This document shows, piece after piece, positions 53,213 through 60,757 of a stretch of DNA of 64,000 nt. The DNA is taken from contig CADBCS010000001.1 of assembly GCA_902793195.1 (NCBI GenBank), positions 1-64,000 on the forward strand, given 5' to 3'. A model generated the notes under the pieces. That model did not search any database, was not told the origin of the DNA, and saw only the letters and a program-made list of their open reading frames with translations. Positions within the stretch are counted from its first letter, which is position 1; each line of letters opens with the position of its first letter. The translations under genes were made by a program, and so were the position numbers. Origin of the DNA: an uncultured Coriobacteriaceae bacterium. Its GTDB lineage: Bacteria > Actinomycetota > Coriobacteriia > Coriobacteriales > Atopobiaceae.

Positions 53213-55614
53213 TACTCAGCCTCCAAGTCATTTTGTTGTGTCGCATCCTCCAGTGGAGTTGCCTCCTGCGCAGGGGTTGTTGCGGCTGCGTCCCCAGTAA
53301 CAGCTCCGGCGTCAGCGACGTCCGTTACGTTTGCTCCGGTGGCACCAGTCGCATCTGCGCCGGTGGCCGTGGTTGCCGTGGTGGATTGTGCTGCGGCGGT
53401 GGCAGCCGCCACCTCGTCGCGCGTGCGGACCTCCTGGGTAAAGTTGACTTGCTCCACGATCTCGCCCGACACGGGGTCGTATACCAGTGCGTGCAGGCCG
53501 CGTGCGTTGGTCGCATGGTTGGTGCCGTAGCCGCCGGCAGCGATGCGAATGATGGCACGGTTGCCCGCGGCCCAGCCGGCGCTCTCCAGCTCGAAGTCCT
53601 GCGCCTGGATGGAGGCCACGTCGCTGTCCGATGCGCTTGCCTCTTGGATGGTTCCGTCGGCGTTAATGACGGCGCAGTACGACTCGCGGTAATTGAGGTT
53701 GGCGAGCTGGACGAGACCCATGTCTGCCAAGGCCTTGCAGTCCTCGGTGCTCAGCAGCTGCGCCGCCTCGTCCTTGGCACACAGCAGCACGCGCAGCTGT
53801 GCATTGCCCATGTAGTCCTTGAGGAACTGGGCGATGTAGGGTATGTGCGAACCGCTGGCAACCTGCCGGGCGCGCGTGTCGTGCAAGGCGCGCATGTTGT
53901 AGCGATACAGGCTCTTTTGCGCGGGTTGCAGGGTCTCGTAGCTGTTTCCCTTGGCGATGAGCTCCTCGGGATTGGAACGATCGGCCAAGGTACGTTCCGC
54001 CTCGGCGAACGTGTCGAAGTTGGCCGTGTTTACCACTCGATGCGTGTCGTTGTCGTACACCACAATGTTGAGGCCGCGGCTGTCGGGGCTGTTCTCGTTG
54101 TCATCTATGGTACACGAGGAGGTATTGCCCATGTTGGGACCACCGCTTTTGAGCGTGCATCTCCTGCCGTCGGTGAGCAGAGTCTCGTATGTGAGGGGTT
54201 GTGATCCCATGTCCTTGTCGAACGAGATGTCGTCGTAGGCAAGGTAGGGCGGGCTCGTTTGGCTGGTGAGGGGGCTGGGCGGTGCGGTGCTCGTGTCCTT
54301 TTTTACCGCCTCGTATGCCACGGTGCCGTTGGTGACCATCCCCACGTAGGCGTCGTGGTAGCCAAGCGTGGCAAGGTCGGTGAGGCCAAGACCCCAAAAC
54401 GTCTTGCGCTGTGTTGCGGTGAGGCTCTTGGTGGCGTCGTCCTTGGCGGTAATGAGCAGGGTGTAGTTGCCGCTGGCCATGAGGCCCTTTACGTATTCGG
54501 CGGGGTCGGTTTCCTCGAGTGCTCCGTGCAGCGGGTCGAACTTGGCGTGCCAGTCCTTTACCTCCTGCTCCATAAAGGAGTATTTTGGATCGCTGCGCAC
54601 GTCGGCGAGCTGGCACTCGTTGTGCAGATAGCGGGCTATCCACGACGAGAGCTTTGCTGCGCCGCTGTAGCTTAAGTGATAGCTGTCGGTTGTGTCGAAG
54701 TTGGGGTTAAAGGCAATCTCATCGAGCAGGGGATTGACCTCAAAGTCGAGGAAGGTGATACCGTAACGGCTGGTGAGGTTGTCGATGGCGTTGTGTTCAC
54801 CGTCGCTCCAAGACCAGCCAGAAGTTGGTGTGGCAAACACCACAAGGCGTAGGTTCTGCTCGCGGCAGTAGGTCACCAGACGCTCAAAGTACACCAAGGC
54901 GTCCGCGTTGAGCTGTGCCTGCTTCTGGTTGTCGGTAACGGTGGCAAGTGGGGTGGCCACCGCGGCGGGGTCTGTTCCCTCGAGGTACTGGGAATAGGTG
55001 GTGTTGTAGCCTCGGTAGAACGCGCTGTTGGTGGGCTCGTTCTTAATGAAGTCGGAATAGTTAAGGCTCGACCAGCGGTCGTGGTAGGCAAAGCTGGGAA
55101 CGAGGTACGAAAAGAACTCGTCTGGGTCTTGGGCGAGGTCCTGCGCGGCCTCGAGCTTTACTGGTGAGAGCTGCATGTTGTCGAACGCCTTGTGATAAAA
55201 GGAGATGGTAGGCGAGCTCGGCTTGCGCAGCTGGGAGGCGTCGAACATCACGACCTTGAGTGCGTTGGGATGCAGACGCTTGGCCTCCTTGGTCCAGTAG
55301 TACGACATCATGGGCGGCTGGATCTCGGTCCCCAGGTTGTACGCGCAGACGCCCTGCTCTTCGTACATCTGCGTGGGAATGAATCCGTTTACCGTCATGC
55401 TGGCGCCCAGGAAGATGGCCTCCACGGTGTCGTTGGGCTGCTGGTAGAAGCCGCGGTGGGTGTGGTAGTTGTTCCATTCGTACCATGCAGGCTGGAAGAG
55501 CGTGTTGGCGCACGAGAGCAAGAGCAGCAGTATGGCGGCAAAGCCAGCAATTCGGAGTGCGACAAAGCGCGGTTGCGTTTGTTCGTTGGTGTCGTTTGCC
55601 TGTTTGTGCAGCAT
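53212..55614 (-). CDS. DltD/SGNH-like protein fused to ILEI-like domains
   Basis: The 800-aa protein has one N-terminal membrane anchor (22-40) and then an SGNH-like hydrolase or transferase with GAS (S72, FLGASMTVNGFIP) and D310-x-x-H313 (DSYHLSYSGAAKL). Residues 380-730 hold two sets of ILEI/PANDER-like half-domains. C-type halves (LLITAKDDATKSL, 386-398; LLCAKDEAAQLL, 610-621) alternate with N-type halves (SRGLNIVVYDNDT, 512-524; ARGLHALVYDPVSG, 704-717). The tail (735-800) is Ala/Thr-rich. It is the first gene of the Dlt-like operon and probably does the outside acyl-transfer step. GGAAGG lies 6 nt before ATG 55614. Confidence 0.8.
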   Translation of the reverse strand: MLHKQANDTNEQTQPRFVALRIAGFAAILLLLLSCANTLFQPAWYEWNNYHTHRGFYQQPNDTVEAIFLGASMTVNGFIPTQMYEEQGVCAYNLGTEIQPPMMSYYWTKEAKRLHPNALKVVMFDASQLRKPSSPTISFYHKAFDNMQLSPVKLEAAQDLAQDPDEFFSYLVPSFAYHDRWSSLNYSDFIKNEPTNSAFYRGYNTTYSQYLEGTDPAAVATPLATVTDNQKQAQLNADALVYFERLVTYCREQNLRLVVFATPTSGWSWSDGEHNAIDNLTSRYGITFLDFEVNPLLDEIAFNPNFDTTDSYHLSYSGAAKLSSWIARYLHNECQLADVRSDPKYSFMEQEVKDWHAKFDPLHGALEETDPAEYVKGLMASGNYTLLITAKDDATKSLTATQRKTFWGLGLTDLATLGYHDAYVGMVTNGTVAYEAVKKDTSTAPPSPLTSQTSPPYLAYDDISFDKDMGSQPLTYETLLTDGRRCTLKSGGPNMGNTSSCTIDDNENSPDSRGLNIVVYDNDTHRVVNTANFDTFAEAERTLADRSNPEELIAKGNSYETLQPAQKSLYRYNMRALHDTRARQVASGSHIPYIAQFLKDYMGNAQLRVLLCAKDEAAQLLSTEDCKALADMGLVQLANLNYRESYCAVINADGTIQEASASDSDVASIQAQDFELESAGWAAGNRAIIRIAAGGYGTNHATNARGLHALVYDPVSGEIVEQVNFTQEVRTRDEVAAATAAAQSTTATTATGADATGATGANVTDVADAGAVTGDAAATTPAQEATPLEDATQQNDLEAE

Positions 55615-55714
55615 GCAACGCCTTCCCATGGGGTCGTTTGGACCTTGTATTGTAGTGCAAACGAGGTGGATGGGTGAGGGGCGTCCGCCCGGTTTGGTGA
55701 TGTGGTGTGGACGG

Positions 55715-55792
55715 GCTGGGAATAGGGGCCAGACCCCTTTTCTCATTTTGCAAGGCAAACATGAGAAAAGGGGTCTGGCCCCTATTCCCAGC
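55715..55792. repeat. perfect 32-bp-arm inverted repeat with 14-nt loop, copy 2
   Basis: The arms 55715-55746 and 55761-55792 are exact complements; the loop TTTGCAAGGCAAAC matches the copy 1 loop at most positions. The arm shares GGGGCC...ACCCC and TTTTCTCA features with copy 1. It stands between divergent starts, so it is more likely a mobile repeat or leader structure than a terminator. Confidence 0.85.
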
Positions 55793-55821
55793 GTGGCGCC
55801 ACATAGAGAAACCAAAGTTTT

Positions 55822-55851
55822 TTGCACGTGCCAATGTTCTCCTGCTATCAT
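55822..55851 (+). promoter_or_regulatory. candidate promoter of the CHAP-like protein gene
   Basis: TTGCAC and TATCAT are separated by 18 bp, 45 bp before ATG 55897. Confidence 0.45.
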
Positions 55852-55896
55852 TGGGAGTGCTCAAAACACACCTCATTCGCACGGGAGACAACTAAC

Positions 55897-57561
55897 ATGG
55901 ACAAGTCTGTTGCAAGGCGCATCTTTGCGGTAATACTCTCGGTGGTGACTGCCGTGCAGAGTCCGGCCGCGATTGCGCTTGCCGAGCAGAGCGAGTTGCC
56001 TGCAAGCGAGCTGACTGTCCAGACCACCGAGCCCCAAGACGTCTCGCAAGGCGCCGCGCAACCTGCTGAGCAACCCGGCGAAGAAACCTCCCAACCCACG
56101 TACGTGGACTACGTGCCGTTGCAAAATGGCCAAACGGATAACGTGGAGGTCGTGGAGGAGCCACAGGCCATGGAGGGATACCAGGTGGAGGTGGTGGAGC
56201 CCGAGCCAAAGCCCACTCCCACCGAACAGGTCCTCGAGGTGCAGGAAGATGGCGGTACGGACGCGGAGGTCGAGGTACTGAGCACGGCAAGTCAGACCCC
56301 AGCGCTCAACTGCGACTTTGTGCAGAGCTGCGAGCGCGAGCTTTCAAACTGGCCCGCAGGAAAAAAGAGTTCGGAGTGGGATTGCAAATACTGGGTGGGG
56401 CCATATCCCGAACAATATACCGACCGAGAGCCAATTGATCAAAACAAGGGTGGCCACTGGGGTTACTCCACATGGTGTAGCGAGTTTGTGGGCTGGAACC
56501 TATGGAACGTGGGGTTGGTCCCTGGCCAGACCATGCCGTACGTCCCCGACCGCTCGTCTGCGTACTACGACTTCTACAGTGCTCACTCCAACTTGGCGGA
56601 GATTCACGAGAACAACGGATCCTACACGCCGCGCCGTGGCGACATCGTCCTTACCAACGGCCTTGGCCATACCGAGATGGTATCGGAGGTGGAGGCTGGC
56701 GGCATGAGCTGGACGGGCGTTTCCGGTGGCGACATGCTCGCTCGTGTGAGGCACGAGATAACCGACAAGACGTACAAGTACTTTATTACCATCAAGTGGG
56801 GCAACACCAACGTGCCGCACAAGGTCGACACCAGCGTTCCGCTCACCCATGTGGTTGCCAAGGCCATTGGCGACCAAAAGTGGACGGGCAAGGCCGTCAC
56901 GCCCAAGCCGACCATTACCTATGGCTACCACACCCTGCGTGAGGGGACCGACTACACCCTCTCCTACAAGAACAACGTGAACAGCGGCACCGCGCGCGTG
57001 GTCATAACGGGCAAGGGTGCCTACTATGGCACCAAGACCTTGTCGTTTACCATCCTCGAGTCCCAGACGACCAAGACCCCCGTGGTGTCGTATTGCACGC
57101 ATGTGCAAAGGATTGGTTGGCAGGGATACGTTAAGGACGGTACTGTGAGCGGCACTTCGGGCCAAAGCAAGCGGCTGGAGGGCATCCGCATCAATCTGAG
57201 CAACCTGCCGGTTTCTGGTGGCATCCAGTATCGCACCCACATCCAGCGCAAGGGCTGGGAGAAGGACTGGAAGTCCAATGGCACCATGAGCGGAACCTCT
57301 GGCAAGAGCCTGCGCCTCGAGGCTATACAGATTCGGCTGACGGGCGAGATGGCCCAGAAGTACGACGTATACTATCGCGTGCATGCCCAGAAGATCGGCT
57401 GGATGGGCTGGGCCAAGAACGGCGCGAATGCGGGAACGGCGGGCTACTCCTATCGCCTGGAGGCCATCCAGATCGTGCTCGTGCCCAAGGGTCAGAGCAG
57501 GCCGACGGCCACGCTGGGCGGTGTGCGCCAGAAGGTCTCGACACCGTTCAAGAAACGCTAG
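55897..57561 (+). CDS. secreted CHAP-like amidase with Ig-like domain and three hydrophobic-W repeats
   Basis: The 554-aa protein has a signal peptide (RIFAVILSVVTAVQSPAAIA, cut near 29) and a long acidic linker. Its CHAP/NlpC-like domain has Cys195 (YSTWCSEFVGW) and His259 (NGLGHTEMV). An Ig-like unit follows (KWTGKAVTPKPTITYGYHTL), then three W-repeats with SGTSGQSKRLEGI, SGTSGKSLRLEAI and AGTAGYSYRLEAI. The catalytic pair suggests peptidoglycan amidase or endopeptidase action, with the W-repeats as wall anchors. ATG 55897 is chosen for the signal peptide; its ribosome site (GGGAGA, 9 nt) is moderate. Confidence 0.82.
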   Translation: MDKSVARRIFAVILSVVTAVQSPAAIALAEQSELPASELTVQTTEPQDVSQGAAQPAEQPGEETSQPTYVDYVPLQNGQTDNVEVVEEPQAMEGYQVEVVEPEPKPTPTEQVLEVQEDGGTDAEVEVLSTASQTPALNCDFVQSCERELSNWPAGKKSSEWDCKYWVGPYPEQYTDREPIDQNKGGHWGYSTWCSEFVGWNLWNVGLVPGQTMPYVPDRSSAYYDFYSAHSNLAEIHENNGSYTPRRGDIVLTNGLGHTEMVSEVEAGGMSWTGVSGGDMLARVRHEITDKTYKYFITIKWGNTNVPHKVDTSVPLTHVVAKAIGDQKWTGKAVTPKPTITYGYHTLREGTDYTLSYKNNVNSGTARVVITGKGAYYGTKTLSFTILESQTTKTPVVSYCTHVQRIGWQGYVKDGTVSGTSGQSKRLEGIRINLSNLPVSGGIQYRTHIQRKGWEKDWKSNGTMSGTSGKSLRLEAIQIRLTGEMAQKYDVYYRVHAQKIGWMGWAKNGANAGTAGYSYRLEAIQIVLVPKGQSRPTATLGGVRQKVSTPFKKR

Positions 57562-57613
57562 GGCATACGGGGGAGCGTTCTCCGCCGCTGGTGGATAAGA
57601 GTTAGAGGTCTGC

Positions 57614-59653
57614 ATGTGGGTTGAGCTGCTGGGAACCGTTGTCGTGCTGCTCCTGCTGCTCTACGTGCCCGGTACGTTGCTGCTGCGGGGCCTGGGCCTC
57701 TCGCGCGTGGTGGCGCTGTGCTGTGCGCCCTGCGTGAGCATAGGTGCCTACGCCGTGTTGCCCATTGCCTACGGCATGCTGGGGGTTCGTTGCTCGGCGC
57801 TTGCCGTGGGGTTGCCCGTGCTGCTGCTTGGCGCGCTCGTGTGGGTAGTGGGTCGCACGTGCGCGAAGGGGAGTGGCGTGTTGGACGTGAGTCCACAGGG
57901 GCCCGTTTGCCTGCGCGGACGAGCCGTTTCGTTTGACGTGCTTGTGCCGGCGTGCTATGTGGTGGTGGCGATGGCCGTGTGCTGTTTGGTGTTTGTGGGC
58001 AACCTCAGCGGTCCGGAGTCCTTTGCGTGTGACTACGACAACCAGACGCACCTCAATGCCGTGCGAGCGTTTTTGGACTCGGGCATGTGGTCGACCCTGC
58101 ATGTGGGGCCATATCTGGCAGTGCCTTCTGGCATGGCTCCGGTTTTGTCTGCGACAGGTAGCCTGTACCCTGCAGGTTGGCACGACGTGGTAACGCTCGC
58201 GTGTGCGATAACGGGCGTGTCGGTTCCCTTGGCGACCAATGCCATGATCGTGGCCATGTGCGGCGTGGCCTATCCGCTGAGCGCGTATCTGTTCCTGCGG
58301 GCCTTGCTGGCGAACAACCGCACTGCGGTGACCACAGGTGCGGTGCTTCCCGCTGCGTGTGCGGCTGTGCCGTGGATATTCGTGGGGTTGGGACCGACCC
58401 TTCCCGACATGGCGGGACGCGTGCTTGTGCTGGCGCCGTTGGGTGCGGTGGTCCTGTTTGTGCGGGATGCGGATCTGCACGCGCGCTGGCAGCGTCTTGT
58501 GGCGTTCGTGCTGTGCGCGGGGGCGGGTTTGGTGCTGCTGCACCCCAACACGTTCTTCTCGGCATACGTGTTCCTTGCGGCGTTTGGCGCACACGAGATG
58601 TGGCATCGATTTGGTGGAGCACGTCGTGCCCGATGGTTGGTGGGATACTGTGTGCTGGTGGTCGTGGGGTGGGTGATGGTGCACGAGCTGCCGTTTATGC
58701 GCTCGACCCTGCGATACTACTTTCCCGAACAGCGCGGCCTCGTTGCCGTGTTGCGCACCATCGTTACGTTTGGGTTGGACTTTGGCTGCGCCCAGCCGGT
58801 GCTCATGCTGCTTGCCGTGGCAGGCATCGTGGCGGTGGTGCGTCGCCGCGAGCTGTGGCTGCTGTTTGCGCCGGCGTACTTCTGTGTGTGCCTGATCGCG
58901 ATTGGTGTGGGGTGTCAGTCCGTGTCCTTTTGGCTTGCGGGGCCGTGGTACCAGGCGAGCGTGCGGTTTCCCATCAACATCTATATATTTGCGCTCCCGT
59001 GTCTGGCGCTGGGGCTTGGCGCGCTCGTGTTGGCGGTCCGTCGCTGGGTCGAGTCGCACGGCTTGCGTCCCATGCTGGGGCGTGTGGCCACGGGCGGGCT
59101 GGTGGCAGTGCTGTGCATTGCCAACTTTCTGCCGGTGAGCATGCGCGATGCCCAAACGGGGAAGGGGTACGAGTCGTCCTTTGCACGCGTGGGGCGCAAG
59201 ATGTACGGCGTGGTGGGTGACGAGCGTAGGCGCATGTACGACGCGGGTGAGCGTGCGTTCGTGGAGCGTGTTGTGCGGGAGTTGCCAGAGGGTGCTTACG
59301 TGTACAATGCGCCCAACGACGGCAGCATGTGGGCGTATGCCGCAAACGAGCTGCGCGTGTGCTTTAGGAATCGGCAGACACATGGCCAAACCGACGACGC
59401 AGTTCTGGTGCGTCGGCACCTGAGCGAGTATGCCACCAACCAGGCGGTGCGCGAGGCCGTGGCTCGCATGGGGATCAAGTATGTGCTGCTGCTCGACAAG
59501 GGAGTCTCGTATGAGGATGGCGTGTGGCTGAGCCAGTATCATAAGGGGCAGGTCGCCGAGTGGGAGGGCATTACCTCCATAGATGACACCACGCCGGGCT
59601 TTGGCGTCGTGCTGTCCGAGGGCGACGAGATGCGACTGTACAGGATAGGCTAG
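57614..59653 (+). CDS. DUF6541-like polytopic membrane protein, copy 1
   Basis: The 679-aa protein has about 14 membrane segments and a C-terminal outside domain (VVRELPEGAYVYNAPNDGSM, DKGVSYEDGVWLSQYHKG, SEGDEMRLYRIG). A paralogue of 673 aa lies inverted at 60758-62779, sharing the ends (SEGDMRLYRID) and the VYNAPNDGSMW/VINAPPDGSMW block. The layout suggests a GT-C-type glycosyltransferase or polymer-handling protein in the envelope; activity is unproven. Confidence 0.75.
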   Translation: MWVELLGTVVVLLLLLYVPGTLLLRGLGLSRVVALCCAPCVSIGAYAVLPIAYGMLGVRCSALAVGLPVLLLGALVWVVGRTCAKGSGVLDVSPQGPVCLRGRAVSFDVLVPACYVVVAMAVCCLVFVGNLSGPESFACDYDNQTHLNAVRAFLDSGMWSTLHVGPYLAVPSGMAPVLSATGSLYPAGWHDVVTLACAITGVSVPLATNAMIVAMCGVAYPLSAYLFLRALLANNRTAVTTGAVLPAACAAVPWIFVGLGPTLPDMAGRVLVLAPLGAVVLFVRDADLHARWQRLVAFVLCAGAGLVLLHPNTFFSAYVFLAAFGAHEMWHRFGGARRARWLVGYCVLVVVGWVMVHELPFMRSTLRYYFPEQRGLVAVLRTIVTFGLDFGCAQPVLMLLAVAGIVAVVRRRELWLLFAPAYFCVCLIAIGVGCQSVSFWLAGPWYQASVRFPINIYIFALPCLALGLGALVLAVRRWVESHGLRPMLGRVATGGLVAVLCIANFLPVSMRDAQTGKGYESSFARVGRKMYGVVGDERRRMYDAGERAFVERVVRELPEGAYVYNAPNDGSMWAYAANELRVCFRNRQTHGQTDDAVLVRRHLSEYATNQAVREAVARMGIKYVLLLDKGVSYEDGVWLSQYHKGQVAEWEGITSIDDTTPGFGVVLSEGDEMRLYRIG

Positions 59654-59713
59654 CCTTTTGGGAACGGTCCCTTCGTGATCGGTCCCGACGTCGTGTGGGG
59701 TGCAGGAGGATAC

Positions 59714-60736
59714 GTGAGAGAGCGGCTCGACTACGTGGACGTGGCAAAGGGGATTGGCATGCTGGCCATTATGCTCGCCCACGTGGGGTTTGTTGCAGCC
59801 GACGGGTCCAGCCCGGTGAGCCCCCTCACGGCGCAGTTCCATGTGCCGATCTTCTTTCTTGTCTCGGGCTTCTTTGTGAGTGTCAGGCAGCCGCTGGTGG
59901 TCTTTGTGCGCACGCGTGCCAGACGGCTGCTAACGCCATACGTGCTCACGTGCGCCGTGCTGGGGGCCTACGTGGCGGGATGCATGCTGTGTGTTGGCGT
60001 TACCAGACCGCCGACCCTCTGGGACGATCCTGGCCAGTTTGCGCGCGCCGTGCTGTGGGGCGCGGGGGTGTTGCATGGCACCCTGCCCGAGGGCGTGGGA
60101 TGCATTGGGGCGATCTGGTTCTTGGAAGCGCTGTTCGTTGCCCTCGTGGAGGTGCGCCTGCTTTTGGGGTCTGGGTTGCAGGAAGGTGCCCGCGTGGCGA
60201 TTTCTGCCGTGCTTGCGGTCGTAGCGATTCTTTCCGCCCAGATGCTCCTGTTGCCGTGCAACGTGCAGACGGGGCTGTTTGGTGGTCTGTACGTGATGCT
60301 GGGGCATGCGTATGCGAAGCACGGAGGCCTCGGGTGGCGTGCGAGCACCCCTGCGATGGTTGCGCTGTGCGTATGTTGCGCGGCAGCGTGCGTGCTGCGC
60401 GTAGGCGTCTCGGTGGCGGCAATGAGCACGACGTGGGGGCCGCTTGGAATTGCGGTGAGTCTGTCCACGAGCACCCTGGTGCTTCAGGTCGCAATGCGCA
60501 TCGCCAACAGGCCTGGAGCCATCACGCGTTTTTTGCGCTTTATCGGTCGCAACTCCCTTGCGGTGATGTGCGTGCATCTGCTGTGTTTGGACATGGGCCT
60601 GCGCTTTGCCGTTCGCATGCTGTTGGGCATCGACTGGGGAGACGAGCTGTACAACGTGACCTGTGCCGTGGACCTCGTGCTGCAACTGCTTATATGCTCT
60701 GCCGTCGTCTGCGCGAGCAAACGCCTGCCGCGGTAG
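59714..60736 (+). CDS. acyltransferase-3 family membrane O-acyltransferase
   Basis: The 340-aa protein has about 10 membrane segments. Its start RLDYVDVAKGIGMLAIMLAH, with the conserved D-x-x-K-G and H, and FHVPIFFLVSGFF are typical of acyltransferase-3 proteins acting on polysaccharides. The GTG at 59714 is chosen because AGGAGGA precedes it; an earlier GTG at 59675 has none. It lies between two inverted DUF6541-like genes and is convergent with the second. Confidence 0.82.
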   Translation: MRERLDYVDVAKGIGMLAIMLAHVGFVAADGSSPVSPLTAQFHVPIFFLVSGFFVSVRQPLVVFVRTRARRLLTPYVLTCAVLGAYVAGCMLCVGVTRPPTLWDDPGQFARAVLWGAGVLHGTLPEGVGCIGAIWFLEALFVALVEVRLLLGSGLQEGARVAISAVLAVVAILSAQMLLLPCNVQTGLFGGLYVMLGHAYAKHGGLGWRASTPAMVALCVCCAAACVLRVGVSVAAMSTTWGPLGIAVSLSTSTLVLQVAMRIANRPGAITRFLRFIGRNSLAVMCVHLLCLDMGLRFAVRMLLGIDWGDELYNVTCAVDLVLQLLICSAVVCASKRLPR

Positions 60737-60757
60737 GGAGTATCCCCAACGTGGCGG

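Noticed and set aside
55715-55792. Rho-independent terminator
   Set aside because: Both flanking genes start away from it, so there is no transcript to end here, and no T-run follows.
57602-59842. 746-codon minus-strand frame opposite DUF6541 copy 1
   Set aside because: It is an Arg/His/Gln-rich shadow, with no start context.
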